DNA of 64,000 nucleotides, from NCBI GenBank assembly GCA_947489585.1, contig CANLEE010000001.1, forward strand, positions 1 through 64,000. The letters run 5' to 3'. Source of the stretch: an uncultured Psychroserpens sp. Lineage in GTDB: Bacteria > Bacteroidota > Bacteroidia > Flavobacteriales > Flavobacteriaceae. Made by a program: the position numbers and the translations under genes. Shown here piece after piece: positions 39,610-47,778 of this stretch. The notes below the pieces were generated by a model. It was not told the DNA's origin. It was given only the letters and a program-made list of their open reading frames with translations, and ran no database searches. How positions within the stretch are numbered: the stretch's first letter is position 1; each line of letters starts with the position of its first letter.

Positions 39610-39822
39610 ATGAAAACAAAAGTTTTATTCTATGGCTTATTTGCGATGGCTTTCGCAGGATCTGCTTCAATGACAGAAATGGAAAGTACTAAACTTGCTG
39701 ATGCAGTAACAGTAGCATCTACAGTAAATTCAGATGAACGTTCTCCTGCTGAGAAACGTGAAGAAGGATATGAATATATGGAAGCGAAAGCAGAATATGA
39801 TCAGCCTTTAGTAAATAACTAG
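39610..39822 (+). CDS. Secreted peptide precursor 1 of the island
   Basis: A 70-aa protein. MKTKVLFYGLFAMAFAGS is a signal-peptide-like leader. The mature part is acidic and Glu-rich (SDERSPAEKREEGYEYMEA, then KAEYDQPLVNN). It is nearly identical to peptide 2 at the leader and tail. No family is recognised. It is preceded by the shared dyad and lies upstream of the membrane/protease/outer-membrane cassette. It may be a secreted signal, bacteriocin or modified peptide. Confidence 0.75.
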   Translation: MKTKVLFYGLFAMAFAGSASMTEMESTKLADAVTVASTVNSDERSPAEKREEGYEYMEAKAEYDQPLVNN

Positions 39823-39964
39823 TAGTCAGTTCTTATTTAAACACAAGAGAAAATCATAAGTATTTAGAGGTGACAGCAATATTATGTTAATATTACAACT
39901 TCTGTGTAGTCATATTTCATAACTACATGTTCCTTAGTAAAAAGTTTTTTCTCTTTCTAAAAGA

Positions 39965-39993
39965 AAGTCGGACAAACCTAAACAGCGACTTTA
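39965..39993 (+). promoter_or_regulatory. Dyad element 2 before peptide gene 2
   Basis: AAAGTCG, 15 bases, CGACTTT; 38 bases before the ATG. The interior differs from copy 1 by one base. Confidence 0.8.
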
Positions 39994-40031
39994 AACAACT
40001 GAAAATAGGTAATATTTTAAATACAACTATT

Positions 40032-40238
40032 ATGAAAACAAAAGTTTTATTTTATGGTTTATTTGCGATGGCTTTCGCAGGATCGGTTTCTCTAACAGAA
40101 ATGGACAATACTAAACTTGCTGATGCTGTAACAGTATCATCTACAGACAGTTCAGACGAACGCTCTCCAGCTGAGAAACGTGAGGAAGGCTATGAGATGA
40201 TGGAAGCAAAAGCTGAGTATGATTTACCAGACAACTAG
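40032..40238 (+). CDS. Secreted peptide precursor 2 of the island
   Basis: A 68-aa paralogue of peptide 1: the same leader with GSVSLTEMDN in place of GSASMTEMES, the shared block DERSPAEKREEGYE, and the end MMEAKAEYDLPDN. I start at the ATG at 40032, aligned with its paralogue; the 35-residue upstream extension would run through the dyad element. A strong hairpin follows at 40264. Confidence 0.75.
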   Translation: MKTKVLFYGLFAMAFAGSVSLTEMDNTKLADAVTVSSTDSSDERSPAEKREEGYEMMEAKAEYDLPDN

Positions 40239-40263
40239 TAGTTAGTTACACAGTAACGTGGGG

Positions 40264-40303
40264 ATTAATAGCTTTAGGTTTTTCGAAACCTAAGGCTATT
40301 AAT
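40264..40303 (+). promoter_or_regulatory. Long hairpin between peptide genes 2 and 3
   Basis: An 18-bp stem (ATTAATAGCTTTAGGTTT with AAACCTAAGGCTATTAAT, one G-U pair) and a TTCG loop. No T-run follows, so it is more likely an RNA-stabilising or processing element than a terminator. Confidence 0.75.
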
Positions 40304-40371
40304 ATAGTAATGTACTTAGCCTAATAACACCTTGCTATTTATTAATCTTTCATAAATGTCTAAGAAAAGAC

Positions 40372-40400
40372 AAAGTCGGATAAGCCTAAACAACGACTTT
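40372..40400 (+). promoter_or_regulatory. Dyad element 3 before peptide gene 3
   Basis: AAAGTCG, 15 bases, CGACTTT; 37 bases before the ATG. The arms are unchanged although the interior and the following gene are more diverged. Confidence 0.8.
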
Positions 40401-40437
40401 AAACAGCTAAAACAGGCAACTTTTAAATACAACTATT

Positions 40438-40653
40438 ATGAAAACAAAAATTTTATTTTATGGCTTACTTGCCATGATTTTCACAAGGTCTGTTTCTCTA
40501 ACAGAATTCACAAATACTCAATTTGCTAATATTTTAACAGTAAACACTTCAAGTAGCAATTATGATGAACTAAAACCAAGAAGACCATGTGAAGGACCAT
40601 GTGAAGAGGATCCTGAAATTGAACTAGAAGCCGAATGGATAATATATAATTGA
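40438..40653 (+). CDS. Secreted peptide precursor 3 of the island (diverged, two Cys)
   Basis: A 71-aa paralogue with a related leader (MKTKILFYGLLAMIFTRS) but a new tail (YDELKPRRPCEGPCEEDPEI, then ELEAEWIIYN) containing a CxxxC pair and many Glu. The change from SPAEKREEGYE to PRRPCEGPCEE suggests a distinct product. It lies 56 bases before the membrane cassette and may share its transcript. Confidence 0.72.
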   Translation: MKTKILFYGLLAMIFTRSVSLTEFTNTQFANILTVNTSSSNYDELKPRRPCEGPCEEDPEIELEAEWIIYN

Positions 40654-40709
40654 TTGTTATCAAATAGTTATGCGCCTTTCAGAATTTACAACTATTAAAA
40701 AAACAGATA

Positions 40710-41285
40710 ATGGGATTATTTAAAATAACAGAAAAATACTTAATCTGTATTGTATTAATCATTATAGCATTAATTCAATTATACCACTCACAGTTTGACA
40801 GATTAACACCATGGAAAGGAGGAGGTTTTGGTATGTTTTCAACCAATAAAAGAGCAAATATCACTGCAGTTGGGTATACCTCTAGCGGCGACTCTTTAAT
40901 TATTAATGTCATTGGAAGTAAATTTGATGTGCCTATCTCAAGAAATTTCCTAACATCTACTAAAAATTTCCCTAAAAAAGAAAAATTAGAAAAGCTAGGA
41001 ACATTAATTGTTAACTCCTATCTCCATCCTCAAAAATTAGAAATTCCAAGCAATATTGATAGGACAAGTGCAGATTTGATAAAAAAAGACGAAAAATTTT
41101 ATAGCACAGCATTTGTTCCCAAATACTATCAGAGTGATGTTATTGCTAGATCAGAAAAAGCAATCAAAATAGATAAAGTAAAAATCATTCTATATGAAAC
41201 AAATTTTTTTGAAGATGGTCTATTGTATAAAAAACGATATGTAGACGAAATTTACATAACAAAAAAGGTCAATAAATTAAAATAA
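40710..41285 (+). CDS. Membrane-anchored protein with TPWKGGGFGMFST motif
   Basis: A 191-aa protein with one N-terminal membrane helix (YLICIVLIIIALIQLYHS) followed by LTPWKGGGFGMFST (residues 32-45) and about 145 extracytoplasmic residues. I recall this motif in uncharacterised proteins encoded beside polytopic membrane proteins and DUF393 proteins. The function is unknown. It is the first gene of a tight five-gene cassette, 2 bases before the next. Confidence 0.75.
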   Translation: MGLFKITEKYLICIVLIIIALIQLYHSQFDRLTPWKGGGFGMFSTNKRANITAVGYTSSGDSLIINVIGSKFDVPISRNFLTSTKNFPKKEKLEKLGTLIVNSYLHPQKLEIPSNIDRTSADLIKKDEKFYSTAFVPKYYQSDVIARSEKAIKIDKVKIILYETNFFEDGLLYKKRYVDEIYITKKVNKLK

Positions 41286-41287
41286 TT

Positions 41288-42163
41288 ATGACAAATCCTA
41301 TTCTCTCCTTTATAAATAGATTTAATATCGCTCCAAAATCGTCAACTGAAGATTTAATTCTTAAGTTCACCTTAATACTATTGGTTTTAGACGGAAGCAC
41401 AGGTTGGGGCTTAGATGTTTTTATGAGAATCATATGTGTATTGATGCTGGCTTTCAACCAATATACTGCTAACAAATTCCTCTGGTTATTAATCGCTGTT
41501 TTGCTTCTTTTTTTTAACAGCCTCCAGTTTTATAATATAGATAATCATAAAATATTGTTTGTGTATTGGGTTTTATTATTAACTGTTTACATGTGGACAA
41601 ACAAAGACCTTCAATACATCAAATCAAACTCTAAATTATTAATAGGTTTAGTGATGTTGTTTGCTGTTTTTCAGAAAATCATCAATGAATTTGCCACCCC
41701 TGGCTTTTTACATGGTTGTTTTCTTTTTGACGGAAGATTCATGTTAATTACCCATTTTATTATAGATACACCATATCAAGAGCTAATTAACAACAGGAAT
41801 TCTACTGCAATACTAAACTTAGTCCCTTTAAATAATAGTTCAGTAACGCTTACATCCTCAAGTTACATGGGAGTTATGCTTTATGCTTTTCAGATTTTTG
41901 GTTTAATCTTTGAAGGACTAGTCGCATTACTTTTTCTGTTCAGTAAAAAAGAAAGTACAATCAAGGATATAGCATTGATAATATTTTGCATTGGTACATA
42001 TTTCATTTTCCCAGTTATTGGTTTTAGCTCTATACTATTAATATTAGGGATTGCTCAAACTAAAGCGACATTTAGAAAGTATTATATTTTCACATTCATA
42101 CTCCTTCAGTTCATAATTGTTCCTTGGCAAGAATTAATATTCTATTTTCAAAACTCTTTATAA
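41288..42163 (+). CDS. Polytopic membrane protein (possibly HTTM-like)
   Basis: A 291-aa integral membrane protein with about eight hydrophobic segments (LILKFTLILLVLDGS, FLWLLIAVLLLFF, LLIGLVMLFAVFQKIINEF, DIALIIFCIGTYFIFPVIGF). LFAVFQKIIN followed by FLHGCFLFDGRFM recalls proteins related to the HTTM or vitamin-K-dependent carboxylase-like group, but similarity by eye is weak. The catalytic residues are unknown. It may act with the preceding protein as a membrane enzyme on the peptides. Confidence 0.65.
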   Translation: MTNPILSFINRFNIAPKSSTEDLILKFTLILLVLDGSTGWGLDVFMRIICVLMLAFNQYTANKFLWLLIAVLLLFFNSLQFYNIDNHKILFVYWVLLLTVYMWTNKDLQYIKSNSKLLIGLVMLFAVFQKIINEFATPGFLHGCFLFDGRFMLITHFIIDTPYQELINNRNSTAILNLVPLNNSSVTLTSSSYMGVMLYAFQIFGLIFEGLVALLFLFSKKESTIKDIALIIFCIGTYFIFPVIGFSSILLILGIAQTKATFRKYYIFTFILLQFIIVPWQELIFYFQNSL

Positions 42164-42173
42164 ACCTACATTC

Positions 42174-43700
42174 ATGCAAAATAAAATCAATTTTTCAATA
42201 GTAATTGCTTTAAGCAGCATTATCATATTATTTAGTTGTAACTCCGAAGTAGACCCGTGTGTTTTAACAAATGAAATGGCTATTAATGAAATAGATCACA
42301 TTGAAAACCTTCTTAACGAGAAATCTCCCTATATGAATATCAATGATTCTAGGGTCTCTAGCTCATTAAATGAACTTATTATAGAGCTTAATGAAAATGA
42401 TAGTATAAGTAAAAAAGAATTCTCTTTTAAACTAAAAACCGTTTTGTCCAAATTAGGAGATAGACATTCTGAATTGGAATACATTGGAAATTGCATCGAA
42501 AACAATAGATACTTTTTACCTTTTGCCTTGGCACCTTGGAAAGGCAATGAAGCTATAGCACTTGTTAAAGAACCCAAACTTAAATTTTCTTTTTACCTAG
42601 ATGAATATCCTTTTTTAACACGTATAAATAACCAAAGCATTAAAGATTTTATTCACCAATATGATGTAAAAAATACATATGCTCCCAAATTTTCAAAACA
42701 AGCATTAGGGATAGAAAAACTAAATGAATTCTATAAAATAAAACCAGAATTAAATGTTGGTGATCAAATGAAATTTACATTCACCAGTAGGGATTTTAAA
42801 TCTGATACCACCTTACTTTTAAGCTTAGTTGACTCAAAAAATAAATGGCGTGACATTGATAGTTACTTGTTTTTTGACAAAGACGATGATAGAATGAAGC
42901 AGTTATTATTTAGGCAATATGACAATGATATTGCGTATATAAAAATCCCAGAAATGTATAAGCTTTCGGAAAATGAAGATTACTTCCAATGGATGAAACA
43001 AACTATGGATGAAGTAAAATCAAGCAATGCTTTCATTATAGACCTTAGAAATAACCCAGGAGGTAATAGAGATCTGATACACTTTTTTTCCAATTATCTC
43101 GTCGCACCAAATACATTTCATGTAGCAAATTTAGCTCGATATAGAGGTGACATATCAGATGAAACAAAAAAAAGCTTAAATACTAGACGTCTCTATCCTT
43201 ACAGTCACTTTAAAGACACAAATGCTCTACTAACAATAGATGGCTTTATGAAAAATTTTCATCCGTCTACCAAAATAAACGAAGTATTATATAGTGAATA
43301 CTATTACATGTTAATTAACAGTGAAAGCAATACTGATTCATATTATTACAATAAGCCTATTTATATTTTAACAAATGAAATGACTTTTAGTGCAGCAAGT
43401 GTTTTTGCTTCCGCATTTAAAGGCATAGAAAACATCAAAATTGTTGGTATTTCTAGTGATGGTTCTAGTGGCATGCCCAAAACGTATGAATTAACAAATT
43501 CCGAAATACGGTTAAGTCTATCTCATATGCTTTCTTACCAGAAAAATGGAGCATTATTTGATGGAGTTGGTACGTCTCCTGATCTTGAAATTCACAGATC
43601 AATGAATCAAATACAAGGTCATGAAGACACCCAACTAATGACTTTACTAAAAACTATAAATGAAAATCATTCAATGAAAAACCTAAATGAAAAAGAATAA
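42174..43700 (+). CDS. S41-family (C-terminal processing type) protease, lipoprotein
   Basis: A 508-aa protein. The signal with a lipobox (SIIILFSC, Cys near residue 23) places it in the periplasm or on a membrane surface. The S41 core is visible: IAYIKIPEMY, FIIDLRNNPGGNRDLIHFF, and the catalytic Ser in NEMTFSAASVFASAFKG. It probably trims or degrades peptides. The gene overlaps the next by 14 bases, indicating translational coupling. Confidence 0.87.
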   Translation: MQNKINFSIVIALSSIIILFSCNSEVDPCVLTNEMAINEIDHIENLLNEKSPYMNINDSRVSSSLNELIIELNENDSISKKEFSFKLKTVLSKLGDRHSELEYIGNCIENNRYFLPFALAPWKGNEAIALVKEPKLKFSFYLDEYPFLTRINNQSIKDFIHQYDVKNTYAPKFSKQALGIEKLNEFYKIKPELNVGDQMKFTFTSRDFKSDTTLLLSLVDSKNKWRDIDSYLFFDKDDDRMKQLLFRQYDNDIAYIKIPEMYKLSENEDYFQWMKQTMDEVKSSNAFIIDLRNNPGGNRDLIHFFSNYLVAPNTFHVANLARYRGDISDETKKSLNTRRLYPYSHFKDTNALLTIDGFMKNFHPSTKINEVLYSEYYYMLINSESNTDSYYYNKPIYILTNEMTFSAASVFASAFKGIENIKIVGISSDGSSGMPKTYELTNSEIRLSLSHMLSYQKNGALFDGVGTSPDLEIHRSMNQIQGHEDTQLMTLLKTINENHSMKNLNEKE

Positions 43701-46065
43701 AACACAACATTTAATTTTGGTAATTCTTTTACTTATAGCAGGGAATTCTTTTTCGCAAACGCCATTATATCATATAAAAGGAACTATAGTTGACAAAAAC
43801 AACGACACGCCTATTGAAGGTGCTTCTGTTTTAATTTTGGATTTGAAGAATAATTTAATTATCACCAGGATTCAAACAGGACAAGAGGGACAGTTTGAAA
43901 TAAGCTTTGAAAAAGGAAAGTATCATATTTCTTTCTCATCTGAAAAATATGAAACTTTAATGAAGCCTATAAAGTATTCTGATTTTGAAGACAAACTCCA
44001 TAGTATTGGAAATATACAACTGGAGCCTTTAGCATATACTGAGCTAGATGAAGTTATGATAACAGCTAAAGACTTTAGAATAGAAAATGGTAGAGGAAAA
44101 AAAACATATCATATTGGTAATAGTCTAAAGGATGTTGCTGGTTCCATGTCTAATTTATTAAGTTATATGCCATCAGTATCTGTAGATATTGATGGCAAAG
44201 TACAGCTTAGAGGTAAAGAGCCTATCATACAAATCAATGGTAGAAAATCTAATTTATCAAAATCTGATGCATTGCAAATGCTACCCAGTGATATGGTCAA
44301 GAAAATTGAAATTATAAGAAGTCCATCTGCTAGAGAAGGTGAAACTGAGCCAATAATTAATATCATAACAGATAAAAAAAGAAAAGGGTTGATTGGTGGT
44401 GTTAATTTAGCTATTGGAGCTCCTTCAACACAAAAAGGAGGATTACATCTTGCTCTAAATAAAAAGAAATTTAATGGTTATGCATTATATGGAATAAAAA
44501 ATGAAAATGGCATAAAAAGCTTTACAAATGAGTTTTTAGAAACTACTAGTGGCATTGGTGGTTATTCTGAAACTGAGAATAGCACTAATAAAATAAATAG
44601 TTTCAACCATTTTGGTGAAATACAATATGAATATCTCCCAAATGAAAGAAGTGAATTAGTAGGTAGTTTATCTATTTACAAAGACGACAACGAATTATCA
44701 TATACTGGTTCAAGATTAATTGAAGATAACTCAATTGTATTTGACGAAATTAATCAGCAAAGTGACAATCAAAAAGAAACGTTATCTATTTCTAAGGAAA
44801 TTGAATATGAATTAAGATTTAATGAGGATAATGATTTATTCAAAGCCGAATTCGAATACGAATACGAAGAAAGAGATAAAAGCGAAAAGTTTTTTGAAAA
44901 TTTGTCTAGCCAGACACAAACTACTAATACAAACTCTCTAGATAAATTTAAGGGTGATGAAATAAAATTAAAGTTACGTTATGATACGACACTTAAAAAC
45001 GATGCCTATTTTACAGTAGGTTATCGGCTTGATCGAAATGTTATTAATCAAGATCAAACATTTGAAACTAACAACCTACAATCAGTACTTTTATCAAACA
45101 ATGTGAAATTCACTCAATATGATAATACAGGTTTTATTGATTATTCAGACGAGTTTAAGGGCATTTATTACAGTTTAGGATTAAGATTAAAAAACACCAA
45201 TCGAGTTCTGAAAGATTTTAGCACCAATGAGGAATCAACACGAAGCTTTTTGAATTTACTGCCTATTGTAAATTTAAGTTATGAATATGGGGATAGCAAC
45301 GAAATTAGTTTTAATTATTATAGTTTATTGAGTCAGCCTCGATTAAACTTTTTGAATAGCTTTAACACTAGTGTTGATCAACAACGTATAAGAATTGGGA
45401 ACCCTGATTTAGATCCGCAATTAACACATGCGTTTGAATTAGAATATTTTAAAGAATTTGAAAATTCTTCGCTTAGTACAACGCTGTATTCAAACTTTAC
45501 TAAAGATATTATACAATATGTATCTGTTTTTAACGATGAAACCAACATAACCATATCGAGACCAGAAAATATTGGAAAAGCCAATACTTACGGTGTAGAT
45601 TTTTCTTATAGTTTAAATTCCCCTAGATGGTTAAACACAATCATCAAATTAAATGGGAAATATGGAACAATATCAAACAACGAAACAGATTCAGATGAAT
45701 TTTATGCCTTCAACACATCGTTAATCAATATTATCAGGTTGAAATCATACAAACTCGAATTAAGTTGGTTTTATAATGCTCCAAGGCGAATAAATTTTCA
45801 GATTGAAGAAGAATCAAATCAATATTTTAAATTGGGGTTAAGTCGACGAATACTCAAAAACAAGGGTAATTTAGTACTATCGGTAATTGATCCTTTTAAT
45901 TCAGGAAGAAGAATCCAAAATATTAATGGTTCAAATTTCAACTATAGAAATGAATTTGATCCAAATCAAAGAAGAATTTTTCTAAGTTTATTTCTACGTT
46001 TTAGCTCTAAAAGTAAGTTCAGAAAAACAGAAAAACGAGTTAAAGAAAAAGGGATATTACAATAA
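43687..46065 (+). CDS. Outer-membrane beta-barrel (TonB-dependent receptor-like) protein
   Basis: A 792-aa protein. A signal peptide (LILVILLLIAGNSFSQ) is followed by a CarboxypepD_reg-like domain (IKGTIVDKNNDTPIEGASVL) and a plug-like domain (YMPSVSVDIDGKVQLRGKEP, KKIEIIRSPSAREGETEPI). About 550 residues of beta strands resemble the outer membrane beta-barrel (OMP_b-brl_3) family. It is expected to move or receive a ligand at the outer membrane. The C-terminus ends in a charged tail rather than an aromatic residue. Confidence 0.87.
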   Translation: MKKNKTQHLILVILLLIAGNSFSQTPLYHIKGTIVDKNNDTPIEGASVLILDLKNNLIITRIQTGQEGQFEISFEKGKYHISFSSEKYETLMKPIKYSDFEDKLHSIGNIQLEPLAYTELDEVMITAKDFRIENGRGKKTYHIGNSLKDVAGSMSNLLSYMPSVSVDIDGKVQLRGKEPIIQINGRKSNLSKSDALQMLPSDMVKKIEIIRSPSAREGETEPIINIITDKKRKGLIGGVNLAIGAPSTQKGGLHLALNKKKFNGYALYGIKNENGIKSFTNEFLETTSGIGGYSETENSTNKINSFNHFGEIQYEYLPNERSELVGSLSIYKDDNELSYTGSRLIEDNSIVFDEINQQSDNQKETLSISKEIEYELRFNEDNDLFKAEFEYEYEERDKSEKFFENLSSQTQTTNTNSLDKFKGDEIKLKLRYDTTLKNDAYFTVGYRLDRNVINQDQTFETNNLQSVLLSNNVKFTQYDNTGFIDYSDEFKGIYYSLGLRLKNTNRVLKDFSTNEESTRSFLNLLPIVNLSYEYGDSNEISFNYYSLLSQPRLNFLNSFNTSVDQQRIRIGNPDLDPQLTHAFELEYFKEFENSSLSTTLYSNFTKDIIQYVSVFNDETNITISRPENIGKANTYGVDFSYSLNSPRWLNTIIKLNGKYGTISNNETDSDEFYAFNTSLINIIRLKSYKLELSWFYNAPRRINFQIEEESNQYFKLGLSRRILKNKGNLVLSVIDPFNSGRRIQNINGSNFNYRNEFDPNQRRIFLSLFLRFSSKSKFRKTEKRVKEKGILQ

Positions 46066-46137
46066 GGTAAATTTCAAAACTAAAAAAGCTCAAACATTAG
46101 TATAAAATAGTAATATAAATCTTAAATAATTTATGAA

Positions 46138-46503
46138 ATGGGTACATTAAAAGTTTATTATGATAATTGGTGTCCAAACTGTACTAAATTTATGAAATTC
46201 ATAAAAAAAATGGATGTATTGAATTTAATTGTTTTCATAAAATTAAGAGAATATGATGGTTTTGATGGAATTAACTTAAAAGAAGCAGAAAAAAAAATGG
46301 CATCAACCATAGATCATAAATCTTGGAATTATGGGTATAAATCAATTTATGAGATATTTAAAAGAATTCCTTTCTTTTGGGTGTTTATCCCTGTTTTATT
46401 TTTATTAAAAATAGGTAAGCTTGGGGAATTTCTATACAACGAATTAGCCTTAAAAAGAAAGATAATACCAATGCATTGTAATGAACATTGCCAAATAAAA
46501 TAA
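46138..46503 (+). CDS. DUF393 (DCC family) thiol-disulfide oxidoreductase-like protein
   Basis: A 121-aa protein with LKVYYDNWCPNCTKFMKFI (Cys12 and Cys15), the CxxC of the DUF393 thioredoxin-like family, a hydrophobic stretch (FFWVFIPVLFLLKIG) and an extra Cys pair at the end (MHCNEHCQIK). Family members are often found beside HTTM-type membrane proteins, which suggests a redox partner role. It is the last gene of the cassette, 72 bases after the barrel gene. Confidence 0.85.
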   Translation: MGTLKVYYDNWCPNCTKFMKFIKKMDVLNLIVFIKLREYDGFDGINLKEAEKKMASTIDHKSWNYGYKSIYEIFKRIPFFWVFIPVLFLLKIGKLGEFLYNELALKRKIIPMHCNEHCQIK

Positions 46504-46610
46504 ATGCTCATTTTAATAGGATATAATTAATTTAGTATCATTTTATAGAATCAGTGAATAGGTAATCACTTTTAACTGTCAATATAAAAACAGAATTGTA
46601 TCTTTATACT

Positions 46611-47066
46611 ATGAAACGAGCTATATTTCCTGGATCCTTTGATCCTATTACTTTGGGTCACTACGATATTATTAAACGTAGCGTTACACTTTTTGATGAA
46701 GTTATTGTCGCTATTGGCATCAATGCCGAAAAAAAGTACATGTTCTCGTTAGAAGAACGTCAACAATTCATTGAAGACGCATTTAAAGATGAGCCTAAGG
46801 TTACAGTAGTAACTTACAAGGGTTTAACTGTAGATTTTTGTAAAGAAAATAATGTTGAATTTATTTTAAGAGGTCTACGTAATCCAGCTGATTTTGAATT
46901 TGAAAAGGCTATTGCCCACACTAATAGAGACCTTGCACCTATAGAAACCGTGTTTTTATTAACAGCAGCAAGCACTTCATATATATCGTCATCTATTGTA
47001 AGAGATGTGATTAGAAATGATGGTGACTACACGAAATTAGTTCCTAAAAGTGTGCGTGTTAAATAA
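46611..47066 (+). CDS. coaD: Phosphopantetheine adenylyltransferase
   Basis: A 151-aa enzyme of coenzyme A synthesis. MKRAIFPGSFDPITLGHYDI carries the nucleotide-binding TxGH motif; LRGLRNPADFEFE and STSYISSSIVRD are also diagnostic. I start at the ATG at 46611; a TTG 15 bases earlier is less likely. A near-consensus TATCTTTA lies at 46599-46606. The 3' end overlaps the opposing regulator gene by 8 bases. Confidence 0.96.
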   Translation: MKRAIFPGSFDPITLGHYDIIKRSVTLFDEVIVAIGINAEKKYMFSLEERQQFIEDAFKDEPKVTVVTYKGLTVDFCKENNVEFILRGLRNPADFEFEKAIAHTNRDLAPIETVFLLTAASTSYISSSIVRDVIRNDGDYTKLVPKSVRVK

Positions 47067-47709
47067 GATTATTTCGTTTTGCTTTCTGTACTGCTTCGAG
47101 CTTATTATGAACTTGTAATTTGCGGTATATGTTTTCGATATGTTTTCTAACAGTGCCTTTAGATAAAATTAAATTATCTGCAATTTGAATGTAATTAAGC
47201 CCTTTACTTAAATGCTCCAAAACTTCGGTTTCTCTGTTTGATAATTTTATATCCTCCTTGTCTTTTTCATTTTCTATACTTAACGGATTTCGAAGTAATT
47301 TTAAGGTCTTTAATGCAATTGAAGGATTCATTGCTGCGCCTCCATTTAAAGTTTCAACGATGCCATCATGAAGGTTTTTTGCATTAATTTCTTTAAGTAA
47401 ATATCCATCAGCACCTGCTTTAATTGCATTAAAAATATGCTCATCATTATCAAAGGTTGTGAGCATAATAATTTTGATATGTGGATGCTTGTTCTTAACT
47501 ATTTCAGTAGTTTCAATACCATTAAGAATAGGCATTTCAATATCCATCAAAACAAGATCAAGGTTATGGTTTTCTTCTAATTTAGTAAGAAACTCCGAAC
47601 CGTTCATAGCTGTATATTTAACACTAAAATCGTCAAAAAAAGACAGCTTTTCTTTAACTGTATTTATCAAGAACGTATTGTCATCTACTATAGCAATTTT
47701 GATTGTCAT
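47059..47709 (-). CDS. NarL/LuxR-type response regulator
   Basis: A 216-aa protein. The receiver has IAIVDDNTF, phospho-Asp in LVLMDIEMP and Lys in GYLLKEINAK. The LuxR helix-turn-helix is classical (LSNRETEVLEHLSKGLNYIQIADNLI, KGTVRKHIENIYRKL). It is encoded just downstream of two TPR kinases and preceded by an 18-bp palindrome at 47760 that recurs at 54340. Confidence 0.93.
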   Translation of the reverse strand: MTIKIAIVDDNTFLINTVKEKLSFFDDFSVKYTAMNGSEFLTKLEENHNLDLVLMDIEMPILNGIETTEIVKNKHPHIKIIMLTTFDNDEHIFNAIKAGADGYLLKEINAKNLHDGIVETLNGGAAMNPSIALKTLKLLRNPLSIENEKDKEDIKLSNRETEVLEHLSKGLNYIQIADNLILSKGTVRKHIENIYRKLQVHNKLEAVQKAKRNNLI

Positions 47710-47759
47710 ATCTATTATTATTTGAACCCAAAAATTACGATATTGTCTACAAACAACAT

Positions 47760-47777
47760 ATACGTCATTTGTCGTAT
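47760..47777. promoter_or_regulatory. 18-bp palindrome upstream of the response regulator gene
   Basis: ATACGTCATTTGTCGTAT, pattern ATACGnCAnnTGnCGTAT. It ends about 50 bases before the regulator ATG and matches 17 of 18 positions with the site at 54340-54357 read on the other strand. Confidence 0.75.
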
Positions 47778-47778
47778 T

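Noticed and set aside
39927..40031. 35-residue N-terminal extension of peptide 2
   Set aside because: It covers the regulatory dyad, removes the signal peptide from the N-terminus, and is absent from paralogues 1 and 3.
40826..40838. AAAGGAGGAGG as a strong Shine-Dalgarno
   Set aside because: It lies inside the 191-aa gene and encodes the GGG of the conserved TPWKGGGFGMF segment.
41288..42163. Firm call as vitamin-K-dependent carboxylase or HTTM protein
   Set aside because: Only the membrane layout and a short segment suggest it; no catalytic motif could be confirmed by eye.
43687..46065. SusC-type polysaccharide utilisation receptor
   Set aside because: No SusD partner or glycoside hydrolases are nearby, and the plug and barrel resemble the OMP_b-brl_3 group.
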